NCBI GenBank assembly: GCA_900766265.1
Contig: CAAFUS010000010.1
Location: 124,001-188,000 of the forward strand
Direction: 5' to 3'
Origin: Pseudomonadaceae bacterium
Lineage (GTDB): Bacteria > Pseudomonadota > Gammaproteobacteria > Pseudomonadales > Pseudomonadaceae
Length of the DNA stretch: 64,000 nucleotides
Shown here: positions 26,094 through 36,338 of the stretch, piece after piece
Layout: each line of letters opens with the position of its first letter
Numbering within the stretch: position 1 is the stretch's first letter
Program-made: the position numbers and the translations under genes
The notes under the pieces: model-generated
The model's database searches: none
Seen by the model: the letters and a program-made list of their open reading frames with translations, nothing else
What the model was told of the DNA's origin: nothing

Positions 26094-26567
26094 TCAGCGA
26101 ACTTCGAAGCGCTGTTCGGCCAGCTTTCGATCGCCTTGGAACACCATGAAATGCCACTCCCCGGGTACCACTTCATAGGGCTCGGAGAACTCGAATGCCA
26201 TGACGTCGACCGGCGCGTCCGGCACCAGCTTCTGCTGTATTTCGAACTTGTCGTGGCGCTTGCCGTCCGGCGTGACGACACCGGGTGTGAGGTACAGCAG
26301 CGTCAACGGCATGTCCTCGGCGCGCTTTCCGGAGAGGCGGTAACGCATACCGAACTTGGTGCCGAGCTTCGCCGGCACGTCGCTTCCCGGCTGGATACGC
26401 TGATCGCTGCGGCTGATGACCCGCTCACCCGGCTGGTGATCGCGGTGCTGGCTTTCGAACACGCCAAACTCGATCGGGCCCTCGAGCGTGACGTCTCCCA
26501 GCGCAAGCGAGCTCGTAAGAGCCATCGCCAGCGCGGCGGCCGTGAAGAATGAGGTACGCAATACCAT
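26094..26567 (-). CDS. DUF3859-family secreted protein
   Basis: A 157-residue protein with AAGGAG 5 bases before ATG 26567 and a signal peptide (MVLRTSFFTAAALAMALTSS..ALG, cleavage near residue 24). The mature part is a single beta-rich domain containing LEGPIEFGVFES, GTKFGMRYRLSG and GEWHFMVFQGDRKLAEQRFEV, matching the DUF3859 pattern as I remember it. No function is known. It starts 59 bases downstream of the amidohydrolase stop on the same strand. The region 25965-26093 between it and the convergent VWA gene shows nothing supportable. Confidence 0.7.
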   Translation of the reverse strand: MVLRTSFFTAAALAMALTSSLALGDVTLEGPIEFGVFESQHRDHQPGERVISRSDQRIQPGSDVPAKLGTKFGMRYRLSGKRAEDMPLTLLYLTPGVVTPDGKRHDKFEIQQKLVPDAPVDVMAFEFSEPYEVVPGEWHFMVFQGDRKLAEQRFEVR

Positions 26568-26626
26568 GTAGGACTCCTTGGGTCGGTGCCGCGAGCCTAC
26601 GGGCCCCAGGTGACAGCCTGATGACT

Positions 26627-27652
26627 TCAGCGGCCGGCCGCTTCTCGCGTGCTACGCGGCAGGACGCTGAGGAAGTTGTCCCTCGCCACCTGCATTGCAA
26701 CGTCCTCGGGCAGCGCATCGAGAAACGCATCGAACCCCTTCATGTACTCGCCCAGGCTACCGAACTGACCCACCACGTCGGAGCCCAGCATGAAGCGATC
26801 GGGAAAGCGCTTGACCAGTTCGACCCACCCCTGATCGGGCGTACCCTTCTCGTCCAGGAGATAGGGCCGAAGCACCGTCCACGAAAGATCGATGTAAAGA
26901 TTGGGATAGTCACCCATCAGGCGGCTCACCGTGTCGAGCAGAAAGTCCAGTTTCTCCTGATGGCGGTGCAGCTCCATGCTCGTGCCGGCATGCGCCCATA
27001 TGAAGCGCACATGCGGATGGTTGCGCAAAGGCTCTTCCAGCTCCTGCAGATAGAGCGGATTGCGCTCGCGCTTGGAAGTGATGTTGGAGTGGATCATCAC
27101 CGGCAGGTCGAACTCGGCCGCCAGATGGTAGACGCGGGTCAGCGCCTCGTTATTGGCCCTCGGCGTGTCGCCGTAGGTTAGCGCCGTAAGGTCGTCGTGA
27201 CGGGTGAAGATTTCTCCCAGCCCCTGCCAGAGGCCGGGGTCGAGCTCCAGCATCCGGCGAATGTGCGCATCGGCATTCTTATCAGTCGGATTGAAGCCCG
27301 ACAGGAACGGATGGAAACGCTTGCGCTGCTCCGCAGGCAGCTTTTTGACCGCAGCGGCGACGAACACGTCCGTCGCGCTGTACCAGTAAGCTCCGGCATC
27401 GTCTCCGGCGTAATAGCGCGGCCGCTTGGGCTCGTTCTCGTGCCATTTCTTGGCGACCGGAATGCCCGAGATCATGACGTGATCGATACCCGCCGCATCC
27501 ATCGCCTCGATCAACTCGGGCATGCCGGCGCTTTCCTGGAAGAAGTTCACGTAATGCAGATGGGCGTCGCTGTAGCGGTACTCGCGAGCCTGGACGCTCA
27601 GGCTGAACGAGAGCGCGAGCGCTAAGGATGTTGCGAAACGAATGCTGGCCAA
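26627..27652 (-). CDS. Secreted amidohydrolase-family protein (TTG start)
   Basis: A 341-residue metal-dependent hydrolase of the amidohydrolase_2 type. The frame is open far upstream, but the start I support is TTG 27652: AAGGAG lies 6 bases ahead and the codon opens a signal peptide (LASIRFATSLALALSFSLS, cleaved after VQA, about residue 23). The mature protein starts with the D-x-H-x-H-like metal motif SDAHLHYVNF, with later metal/active-site positions in VMIHSNIT, RFIWAHAGTS and MLGSDVVGQFG (terminal Asp). The substrate is unknown. The upstream extension of the frame reads as low-quality shadow sequence. Confidence 0.75.
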   Translation of the reverse strand: MASIRFATSLALALSFSLSVQAREYRYSDAHLHYVNFFQESAGMPELIEAMDAAGIDHVMISGIPVAKKWHENEPKRPRYYAGDDAGAYWYSATDVFVAAAVKKLPAEQRKRFHPFLSGFNPTDKNADAHIRRMLELDPGLWQGLGEIFTRHDDLTALTYGDTPRANNEALTRVYHLAAEFDLPVMIHSNITSKRERNPLYLQELEEPLRNHPHVRFIWAHAGTSMELHRHQEKLDFLLDTVSRLMGDYPNLYIDLSWTVLRPYLLDEKGTPDQGWVELVKRFPDRFMLGSDVVGQFGSLGEYMKGFDAFLDALPEDVAMQVARDNFLSVLPRSTREAAGR

Positions 27653-27802
27653 AACGGGCTCCTTGAATGACCCAGCATAGACCTGCCTGCGATCGCAGCG
27701 GTTCATCGGTTGGCCGTCGCCGGACCATCCAGGTCGTGACAAAACATCTCGACAACCGGACGGATGCTCGCGGCGCCGGTGCTGCGTGCGCTGAATGAAG
27801 GC

Positions 27803-27824
27803 CTCGCCCAGCCGAGCGAGGCTC
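27803..27824 (-). terminator. Possible weak terminator after the dienelactone hydrolase gene
   Basis: GCCTCGC (27803-27809) pairs with GCGAGGC (27818-27824) a few bases after the stop at 27829; on the minus strand it is followed by CTTCATT, a poor U-tract. Confidence 0.35.
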
Positions 27825-27828
27825 TTCG

Positions 27829-28614
27829 TCACTTGGCGAACACTTCCGCGAACAGATCGTCCATCGCCTTGAAGGCCCGCGCCGCGACCACCGGATGGTA
27901 TTCGTTGCGCCCCGGCACATTGGCAACGGGGCTGGTGAACGAATGCACGGCGCCACCGTAGCTGACCAGCTGCCAATCGGCCTTTGCGACCTTCATCTCA
28001 GCGACGAAACCGTCCACCTGCTCCTGCGGCACCGCCGGATCATCGGCGCCGTGCAGCACCAGCACCGGCGCCTTGATGTTCTTCGCATCGTCCGGGTCGG
28101 GCGTATCGAGGTTGCCGTGGAAGGACACGAAGCCCTTGAGCGGAGCACCCGAACGCGCCAGCTCCAGCACCGTGCCGCCGCCAAAGCAGAAGCCGATGGC
28201 GCCGATCCGATCGGTATCTAGGGCCACCTCGCCTTGCTGTTTCTGCAACGCGTCCACCGCGGCCTGCGCACGCTTGCGCATCAGCGGCCGGTCGGCACGC
28301 AGCGCGGCGGTGACGACCTTGGCCTCGTCAGGGCCGGACGGCCGCGTCGCCTTGCCGTACATGTCCGCCACGAAGATCACATACTTGTCGCTGGCCGCGC
28401 GCGCGGCCTTCTTGGCGGTGTTCTCGTTGATGCCGAGCCAGCCCGGTACCATCATCAGGCCTGGTCGAGGCGTGGTGACCGTATCGTCATACACCAGCAG
28501 CCCCTCGAAGGGCTCGCCATCGATCTCGTACTCCACCGGCTTCATCACCACGCCGGCTTCGGCGAGCCCCGCCAGACCGGCGAATGCCAAGGGCAGCAAG
28601 GTTTTCTTGTTCAT
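27829..28614 (-). CDS. Dienelactone hydrolase family protein, secreted
   Basis: A 261-residue alpha/beta hydrolase with a signal peptide (MNKKTLLPLAFAGLAGLAEA, cleavage near residue 20). The nucleophile elbow is GFCFGGGTVLEL (Cys at about 146, as in dienelactone hydrolases), the acid is Asp in VLHGADDPAVP (about 198), and the base is His in GGAVHSFTSP (about 231), so the Cys-Asp-His triad is complete. It is next to htpG in P. aeruginosa also, as I recall. The natural substrate is unknown; the signal peptide argues against the classical cytosolic dienelactone step. Confidence 0.82.
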   Translation of the reverse strand: MNKKTLLPLAFAGLAGLAEAGVVMKPVEYEIDGEPFEGLLVYDDTVTTPRPGLMMVPGWLGINENTAKKAARAASDKYVIFVADMYGKATRPSGPDEAKVVTAALRADRPLMRKRAQAAVDALQKQQGEVALDTDRIGAIGFCFGGGTVLELARSGAPLKGFVSFHGNLDTPDPDDAKNIKAPVLVLHGADDPAVPQEQVDGFVAEMKVAKADWQLVSYGGAVHSFTSPVANVPGRNEYHPVVAARAFKAMDDLFAEVFAK

Positions 28615-28671
28615 GACGGTATCCTTCCAAACGGTTGAAAAGCGGCTGTAACCATAGACCCACGGACATGA

Positions 28672-28696
28672 AAAAGCCCGTCGAAACGGGCTTCTT
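28672..28696 (-). terminator. Intrinsic terminator of htpG
   Basis: AAGCCCG (28674-28680) and CGGGCTT (28687-28693) form a stem with a 6-base loop; on the minus strand it is followed by TTTTT-rich sequence (GGGCTTTTTC). It lies 19 bases after the htpG stop. Confidence 0.8.
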
Positions 28697-28711
28697 CATT
28701 GCTACGCGAGG

Positions 28712-30619
<1,908 letters not shown>

Positions 30620-30675
30620 GGTCATCGAACTCCGATTAATCAATGGCATGTACCGCGATCGCGGCGATGTCAGGC

Positions 30676-30703
30676 AGATGGGGGCGTGGCGCGCCATTTC
30701 AAG
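30676..30703 (-). promoter_or_regulatory. Sigma-32 (RpoH) heat-shock promoter of htpG
   Basis: On the minus strand: CTTGAAA (30703-30697), 13 bases, then CCCCATCT (30683-30676). Both boxes match the heat-shock consensus CTTGAAA-N(11-16)-CCCCATnT at every specified base. The start should fall near 30669, giving a leader of about 50 bases. Its position directly ahead of a classical heat-shock gene makes this a confident call. Confidence 0.88.
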
Positions 30704-30715
30704 CCCGGAAACGAC

Positions 30716-30739
30716 GAGGCCGCCCCCTTGGGCGGCCTC
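30716..30739 (-). terminator. Terminator between the 416-residue membrane protein gene and htpG
   Basis: GAGGCCGCCC (30716-30725) pairs exactly with GGGCGGCCTC (30730-30739) around CCTT. The minus-strand tail TCGTCGTTTCC is only moderately T-rich. It isolates htpG's own promoter from upstream transcription. Confidence 0.65.
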
Positions 30740-30802
30740 GGTGTCCGGCAATGGCATCCAGATCCCGGCGTCCGCCCGGAGTCTGGATCCGTTGGGTCCG
30801 TT

Positions 30803-32053
30803 TCAGGGCTCCATCAGTTCGAGCAGGACGATCTCGCTCGGCGCCAGGTTGTAGAAGGCTTCGCCCGGACCCTTGAGTACGCGGCGGATAAGCAGATTGC
30901 CGCTGCCGTCCAGACCGTTGAAGCGGCCATCGGCAACGCCGCCGCGCTCGGTGTGCGCACGGACCTGCAGGTGACGATAACGCTCCGGTTTGGCCAGCAG
31001 GGTCTCTAAGGAGAAACCTTTGCGGCGGTCGACCGCCGGCGCGGCAGGCTTCTCGACCGCCGCTGGCGTTTCGCGCACGACGGGCTTGGTCTGCGCCACC
31101 ACGGAGGGCGCGAGCGCCGGATACTCATCTCCTTTCACTGCCCAGCCACTAGGCCCCTTGGCCAGCGCCAGGATAAGCGTTTCGGTCTTTTCGCCCAGGG
31201 CAACCTTGACCTCCAGATCCAGCGCGACGGCTGGCAGAGCAATGGAGGTCACGGGTTCGAACGTGACATCGCGCGTGGAGAAACGGCGCTCGAGATAGTC
31301 CTGAATCACATGGTGCAACGTGTCGACCGAGTCGTGCCGCCGATCGACCACGCCGTCGCGATAGCGCAGTTGGTTGCGATAAACCTCGACCCTGCCGCTG
31401 ACGCTCGTCTGGTAATGCTGCGGCAGCACGAGGTGAAAGTCACCGACCAGTTTGTTCGGCGGAACGGGAGACAGGTCCAAGTGCAGGGTATAGCCGCGTG
31501 CGATGCGCCGCGCCTCGGGCAGCTCCTGGTCAGGCCTCAGCCAGCTGATGGCGATTTCGGGCAACGGCTCGGCATCGCCGGGCAGTACGTCCAGCCGAAG
31601 CGGGCCTTCGGCGACCGGTGCTGCGAAGCGGATACTGATTTCCTGGTTGGAAAGGAAATCCTTGCCCTCGCGCAGCACCAAAGTATTGCCGGAGAGCTCA
31701 CCGAGCTGCGGCAGGAAGGGCTTCCCGGAGAGTTCTCCACGTACCACGATATCGAGCTCACGATCAGGCTGCGCCTCTGACTCGAGCCAGCGCATGCTGA
31801 GAATGGCTTCGAGTCGCTCGGTATCACGGCTGGCCAGCATCGAGAAGCCGACGACCAAGGGTATGACCCCCAGCATCGCGAGGATGACTGCGCGCCGTGC
31901 GGTCTGCCAATGGGAGAAGATGTAGACCAGGGCAATCGGCGGAACGAGGCTGCCGACACCCCACAACAGGCTGGTACCGAATGCCCGGCTGACCAGCCAC
32001 ACGAAACCCGCAAGCATCAGCAGCAGGCCGCCGATTATCAACAACGCGTCCAT
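30803..32053 (-). CDS. Uncharacterised membrane-anchored protein (PA1595-like by position)
   Basis: A 416-residue protein I do not recognise as a functional family. The N-terminus has three hydrophobic segments (about 4-25, 29-49 and 55-75), the third followed by a long soluble part. Residues 95-330 look beta-rich, with repeated L.V..G.L / L.L.V.P patterns, then a Pro/Ala-rich linker near 325-345 and a compact C-terminal domain (about 350-416: RRKGFSLETLLAKPERYRH, then LIRRVLKGPGEAFYNLAPSE). That last piece may be a small SH3-like or Hfq-like fold. It has been labelled MFS transporter in some annotations, which the topology does not support. Sits between htpG and the hotdog operon. Confidence 0.6.
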   Translation of the reverse strand: MDALLIIGGLLLMLAGFVWLVSRAFGTSLLWGVGSLVPPIALVYIFSHWQTARRAVILAMLGVIPLVVGFSMLASRDTERLEAILSMRWLESEAQPDRELDIVVRGELSGKPFLPQLGELSGNTLVLREGKDFLSNQEISIRFAAPVAEGPLRLDVLPGDAEPLPEIAISWLRPDQELPEARRIARGYTLHLDLSPVPPNKLVGDFHLVLPQHYQTSVSGRVEVYRNQLRYRDGVVDRRHDSVDTLHHVIQDYLERRFSTRDVTFEPVTSIALPAVALDLEVKVALGEKTETLILALAKGPSGWAVKGDEYPALAPSVVAQTKPVVRETPAAVEKPAAPAVDRRKGFSLETLLAKPERYRHLQVRAHTERGGVADGRFNGLDGSGNLLIRRVLKGPGEAFYNLAPSEIVLLELMEP

Positions 32054-32120
32054 TCACAATCCTTGAAGCCATCTGGGATGAAACGCTGACGGCCTGGCCC
32101 GTCACGTCATCTGCAGCGCC

Positions 32121-32567
32121 TCAGGGTTCATCGACCTTGAAGTGGCAGCGGGCGGTTGCGATGGGCTCGGCCTGGGTAGTCTGCCAGGCGGTGATGGCGA
32201 CGTTGGCGACTCGACGCCCCTGGCGCCAGACCTGGCAGGCAGCGAAGGTGTCACGATAATGACCCGCTCGAAGGTAATCTATCGAGAAGTCGATGATTTT
32301 GGGCAAATGTGGCGAGCCCATGAACATCAGCAGGTGCAACAGGGCCGCATGTTCCATGAACCCCGCGATCACCCCGCCATGCAGGGCCGGGAGCACCGGG
32401 TTGCCGATGTTGTCCTCGCTTTGCGGCAGGCGGAACACCATGTCATCACCCAGACGCAGGCACTGGATCCCGATCAGCTGCGCATAGGGCACCATGCTGA
32501 TCAGGCCGTCGTAATCGTTGCTCTCGTGAGCCCGGCGAACCAGCTCCTCGAGACTGACCTCGTTCAT
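32121..32567 (-). CDS. PaaI-type hotdog thioesterase (second of a tandem pair)
   Basis: A 148-residue hotdog-fold protein. Start at ATG 32567, inside an ATGA overlap with the preceding stop. The fold signature is PALHGGVIAGFMEHAALLHL (His-Gly-Gly at about 69-71 before the central helix), with FSIDYLRAGHYRDTF as the following strand. The usual catalytic Asp/Glu on the helix is replaced or shifted (FMEHA gives a Glu). Substrate presumably an acyl-CoA. It shares fold but little sequence with its upstream neighbour, so they may form a hetero-oligomer; that is inference. Confidence 0.78.
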   Translation of the reverse strand: MNEVSLEELVRRAHESNDYDGLISMVPYAQLIGIQCLRLGDDMVFRLPQSEDNIGNPVLPALHGGVIAGFMEHAALLHLLMFMGSPHLPKIIDFSIDYLRAGHYRDTFAACQVWRQGRRVANVAITAWQTTQAEPIATARCHFKVDEP

Positions 32568-33058
32568 GCCGCAGGCCCCCTGTCCTTTTCCAGGCCGGGC
32601 AACGACCCCGCCTTGCCCATGCGCATGAACGCCCCGACCACATGGGCGATCGGCTCGCTGATGTCGCGCTGGTAGGCGACGCCCCGGGTGAAGATCACGG
32701 TGGGCGTGACGCGATAGCACTCGGCGAAGCCGAACACATCATGCTCGGGTTCGGCCGGGTGCATGTAGTCGATGCGCAGGTCCAGCGTCGGGCAGATCTC
32801 GAATTCCGGCAGAACGCAGGCAGTGGAAATGCCGCAGGTGGTATCCATCAGCGTGGTGATCGCACCGCCGTGGATGCCTCCCGTCTGCGGGTTGCCGATG
32901 ATCCGTTCGCTGTAGGGTAGACGCAACGTCAGCCCTTTCACGTCCGCATGCTCGACCCGAAGCCCCAGTACCTGGCAGTGCCGCAACAGGGAAAGAAAGC
33001 GCTGGGTGCGCTCGTATATCAGGCTATCGCCCATGGGCGACGAATCTGAGGGCGTCAT
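32564..33058 (-). CDS. PaaI-type hotdog thioesterase (first of a tandem pair)
   Basis: A 164-residue hotdog-fold protein, ATG 33058 in an ATGA overlap with the DUF599 stop and GGAG upstream. Signature: GNPQTGGIHGGAITTLMDTTCGIS, whose core H-G-G-A-x-x-T-L-x-D carries the catalytic Asp of PaaI thioesterases (about residue 90), then LDLRIDYMHPAEPEHDVF. It should hydrolyse acyl-CoA thioesters; specificity unknown. It couples translationally to the second hotdog gene. Confidence 0.82.
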   Translation of the reverse strand: MTPSDSSPMGDSLIYERTQRFLSLLRHCQVLGLRVEHADVKGLTLRLPYSERIIGNPQTGGIHGGAITTLMDTTCGISTACVLPEFEICPTLDLRIDYMHPAEPEHDVFGFAECYRVTPTVIFTRGVAYQRDISEPIAHVVGAFMRMGKAGSLPGLEKDRGPAA

Positions 33059-33813
33059 GGCGCGACATCTCCACCAGAGCTGGGTTTCGGCGGCTCCGCC
33101 ATCGGTGCCTGGGTGAACACCATGACTTGGAGAACGTCGGAATGGAACTCGCGCCGGTACAGGATCAGCACCACTCCGGCGGTGATGCCCATGAAGAACC
33201 ACGGGTTGACGAACCAGCCGAGCACCGCCATGCCGAAATAGTAGGCACGCAGGCCATAGTTGAACTGGTTGGCCGCCATCGAGATAACCCGCGCCGTGCG
33301 CTCGGAAAACGCGCGCCGCTCCTGATCGGAAACGTTGCGCTCGCCCACCATTGGCGCGGACCCCACCAGCACGGCGGCGAAATTGTACTGGCGCATGCAC
33401 CAGCTGAACGTGAAGAAGGCGTAGACGAACACCATGGCCAGCGCTAAAAGCTTGATTTCCGACATCCCGCGGCTGACCGGCTGGGCGAACGGCAAATCCG
33501 CGAGCAGCGACACCGCGCGGTCGGACGCGCCCAGTACCGTCAGGACACCAGCGAGGATGATCAGCGTACTGGAAGCGAAAAAGGACGCGTTGCGCTCCAG
33601 GTTGCCGATGACGTTGGCATCGGCAATGCGGTTATCACGCAGCAGCATGCGGCGCATCCAGTCCTCGCGATACAAATGCAGCACGCTGGCAAGGCACGCC
33701 GTGTCACGGGCACGCCAACTCGCATAACGGCTGTAGCCGACCCAGCAAAGGATGAACCAGAAAACCGCGATCAGGTGAGGTGCTACGTAAGCGTAATTTG
33801 ACATGGCAACCAT
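33055..33813 (-). CDS. DUF599-family membrane protein
   Basis: A 252-residue protein with about four membrane helices (near 8-28, 78-98, 118-140 and 205-225). Start at ATG 33813, which has AAGG 6 bases ahead; a second ATG three codons in is possible. Segments EDWMRRMLLRDNRIADANVIGNLERNASFFASST (core R-I-x-D-A-N-x-x-G-N-L-x-x-N-x-x-F-F-A-S) are the DUF599 signature. Function unknown, though the plant member is implicated in stress signalling. First gene of the three-gene coupled operon with the two thioesterases. Confidence 0.78.
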   Translation of the reverse strand: MVAMSNYAYVAPHLIAVFWFILCWVGYSRYASWRARDTACLASVLHLYREDWMRRMLLRDNRIADANVIGNLERNASFFASSTLIILAGVLTVLGASDRAVSLLADLPFAQPVSRGMSEIKLLALAMVFVYAFFTFSWCMRQYNFAAVLVGSAPMVGERNVSDQERRAFSERTARVISMAANQFNYGLRAYYFGMAVLGWFVNPWFFMGITAGVVLILYRREFHSDVLQVMVFTQAPMAEPPKPSSGGDVAP

Positions 33814-33836
33814 GAAAGGCCTTATACGACGAGCTG

Positions 33837-33842
33837 ATTATA
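33837..33842 (-). promoter_or_regulatory. -10 element for the DUF599-hotdog operon
   Basis: A perfect TATAAT on the minus strand, placing the start near 33830 and a leader of about 17 bases. No matching -35 box was found, so the promoter may be extended or activator-dependent. Confidence 0.4.
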
Positions 33843-33881
33843 GCCAGCGCAACCTCACCGACCGAAGCCCTCCCCCGCAAA

Positions 33882-33910
33882 GACCGCACGCCCGTCATGG
33901 GGGTGCGGTC
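33882..33910 (-). terminator. Probable terminator of the brnQ gene
   Basis: GACCGCACGCCC (33882-33893) pairs with GGGGGTGCGGTC (33899-33910) with one mismatch around GTCAT, 8 bases after the brnQ stop. The U-tract on the minus strand is short (TTTGC). Confidence 0.5.
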
Positions 33911-33917
33911 GTGCGGA

Positions 33918-35225
33918 TCAGGCCGCTCGCCTTGAACCCATCACGCGATCGACGATTATTGCCAGCGCAAGGGTCAGCAACACAGGCACCAGCCAGCCCA
34001 TGCTCTGCTCGGCCAGCGGCAGGCGCGTGAAGACAGACGGAACGGCCGCGGAGAAACCGGCGGCGGCCAACCCATCGACAATGCCGAATATCAGGGTGAC
34101 GGCCATAACCGGCACGAACACCCGTGGCTGCGACAGCCAGAACCGATCCATCAGGCTAAGGCCCACCAGCACGATGGCCAGCGGATAGAGACCGACCAGC
34201 ACCGGCACCGAAACACTGATCAGCTGTGTCAGGCCCTGATTCGCGACCGCCAGGCTGAACAACGCGAAGGCAATGACCACGACACGGTAGGACACCGGCA
34301 ACAACTGGCTGAAGAATTCACCGCAGGCGGTGATCAGACCGACCGCGGTGGTCAGGCAGGCCAGCGTGATCACCAGTGCCAGCAGCAGGCTGCCGGGCGT
34401 GCCGAAGGTATGCTGGACATAGGCGGTGAGAATCTGCCCACCGTTCTGCGCCTCGCCGGCGATCCCCTGGCTGGTGGCGCCAAGGTAAAACAGCGTGAGA
34501 TACACCAGCGACAGGCCGATCGCCGCGATTACGCCGGCCACCATTGAATAACGGGTGACCAATCGCGGCTCGGTGACACCGCGATCGCGGATGGCCGTGG
34601 CGATCACGATGCCGAAGACCAGAGCGCCCAGCGTATCCATGGTCAGGTAGCCTTCCAGGAAGCCCTTGAGCAGCGGCGTATTGCGGTAGCCTGCTGCGGT
34701 CTCGCCGATGTCGCCCGCCGGCGCGAATAACGCAGCCCCGCCGAGAACGATGAGCGCGGCAAGCAATACCGGCGTGATGAATTTGCCGATGCGGTTGACC
34801 AGCTGGCCGGGATTGAGCGCGAGGAACAGCACCGCTGCAAAGTACAGCAGACTGAACACCAGCAGCGAGCTAGCAGAGCCACCGGTGAAGGGCGCGACGC
34901 CCATTTCAAAGGCCACTACGGCAGTACGCGGCGTGGCGAACAGGGGTCCGATGGCGAGGTAGACCGCGACGGCCAGCAGCGCGCCGGCGACCTTGCCGAG
35001 CGGTGCGGTGAGCCTGTCCATGCCGCCGCCGACCCGCGCCAGGGCAACCACGGTCAGTAACGGCAGACCGACACCGGTCAGCAGGAATCCCAGCGCCGCG
35101 CGCCACAGGTGATCACCGGCCGCCAGGCCCGCGCTGGGAGGAAAGATGATATTGCCCGCGCCGAGAAACAACGCGAAGGTCATGAAGCCAAGCGCCAGCA
35201 GGTCGAAACTTTTCAAACGAGTCAT
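33918..35225 (-). CDS. brnQ: Branched-chain amino acid:cation symporter BrnQ/BraB
   Basis: A 435-residue carrier with about 12 membrane helices; start at ATG 35225, which gives the family N-terminus MTRLKSFDLLALGFMTFALF and the invariant FLGAGNIIFPP motif. The length equals P. aeruginosa BraB (LIV-II system), and its place directly after sucD is the braB position as I recall. It imports Leu, Ile and Val with Na+. The start codon has only a weak Shine-Dalgarno, and the 226-base upstream region contains a small hairpin (35262-35285), so leader control is possible. Confidence 0.88.
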   Translation of the reverse strand: MTRLKSFDLLALGFMTFALFLGAGNIIFPPSAGLAAGDHLWRAALGFLLTGVGLPLLTVVALARVGGGMDRLTAPLGKVAGALLAVAVYLAIGPLFATPRTAVVAFEMGVAPFTGGSASSLLVFSLLYFAAVLFLALNPGQLVNRIGKFITPVLLAALIVLGGAALFAPAGDIGETAAGYRNTPLLKGFLEGYLTMDTLGALVFGIVIATAIRDRGVTEPRLVTRYSMVAGVIAAIGLSLVYLTLFYLGATSQGIAGEAQNGGQILTAYVQHTFGTPGSLLLALVITLACLTTAVGLITACGEFFSQLLPVSYRVVVIAFALFSLAVANQGLTQLISVSVPVLVGLYPLAIVLVGLSLMDRFWLSQPRVFVPVMAVTLIFGIVDGLAAAGFSAAVPSVFTRLPLAEQSMGWLVPVLLTLALAIIVDRVMGSRRAA

Positions 35226-35261
35226 CAAAGGTAATACCGAACGAAAAAGATGTGAGTGCGG

Positions 35262-35285
35262 GTTTCCCGAACGGGTAAGGGAAAC
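35262..35285 (-). promoter_or_regulatory. Leader hairpin upstream of brnQ
   Basis: GTTTCCC (35262-35268) and GGGAAAC (35279-35285) pair around a 10-base loop, 37 bases before the brnQ ATG. It may be an RNA element or chance; no leader peptide rich in Leu/Ile/Val is visible. Confidence 0.3.
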
Positions 35286-35402
35286 GTCATCTGCTTCGTG
35301 GGCAGAATCATCGAGCCTGCCGGGCACCGGGATAAGGTGCGTCGGCCATTACAGAGCCTGGCACGTAAATCGGGCGCAGGCCTGCGGTTTCATTGGGTGA
35401 TA

Positions 35403-35432
35403 CAAAAACAGAAGGCCACCCGAAGGTGGCCT
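35403..35432 (-). terminator. Intrinsic terminator of the sdh-suc block, after sucD
   Basis: AGGCCACC (35413-35420), loop CGAA, GGTGGCCT (35425-35432); on the minus strand the tail reads TCTGTTTTTG. It begins 20 bases after the sucD stop and separates sucD from brnQ. Confidence 0.82.
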
Positions 35433-35451
35433 CTGTGCCGAAAGCCTAACC

Positions 35452-36338
35452 TCAGGCTTTCTTGATTTCCCAACCGGTCAGCTCGGCCAGGGCCTTGCCG
35501 ATGTCGGCCAGCGAACGCACGGTCTTGACACCGGCGTCCTGCAGGGCGGCGAATTTCTCGTCCGCAGTGCCCTTGCCGCCGGAGATGATCGCACCGGCAT
35601 GGCCCATCCGCTTGCCCGCCGGAGCGGTCACGCCTGCGATATAGGACACCACCGGCTTGGTCACGTTGGCCTTGATGTAGGCTGCCGCTTCTTCCTCGGC
35701 GGAACCGCCGATCTCACCGATCATGACGATCGCCTCGGTCTTCGGATCTTCCTGGAACAGCTTCAGGATATCGATGAAGTTCGAGCCCGGGATCGGGTCG
35801 CCACCGATACCGACGCAGGTCGACTGGCCGAAACCGGCGTCGGTGGTCTGCTTGACGGCTTCATAAGTCAGGGTGCCGGAGCGCGACACGATACCGACCT
35901 TGCCTGGCAGGTGGATGTGACCGGGCATGATGCCGATCTTGCACTCGCCGGGGGTGATCACGCCCGGGCAGTTCGGCCCGATCAGACGCACGCCCAGCTC
36001 GTCGCACTTGACCTTGGCTTCGAGCATGTCGATGGTCGGGATGCCTTCGGTGATGCAGACGATCAGCTTGATGCCGCCGAATGCTGCTTCCAGGATCGAG
36101 TCCTTGCAGAACGGAGCCGGAACGTAGATGACCGAAGCGTCGGCGCCGGTGGCTTCAACGGCTTCCTTGACGGTGTTGAACACCGGCAGGCCGAGGTGGG
36201 TGGTGCCGCCCTTGCCGGGAGTCACGCCGCCAACCATCTGGGTGCCGTAGGCGATTGCCTGTTCGGAGTGGAAAGTACCCTGCGAACCGGTGAAACCCTG
36301 GCAGATGACTTTGGTGTCTTTATTGATCAGGACGCTCA

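Noticed and set aside
27653..27976. N-terminal extension of the amidohydrolase
   Set aside because: The added 108 residues are Arg-rich shadow sequence that would bury the signal peptide.
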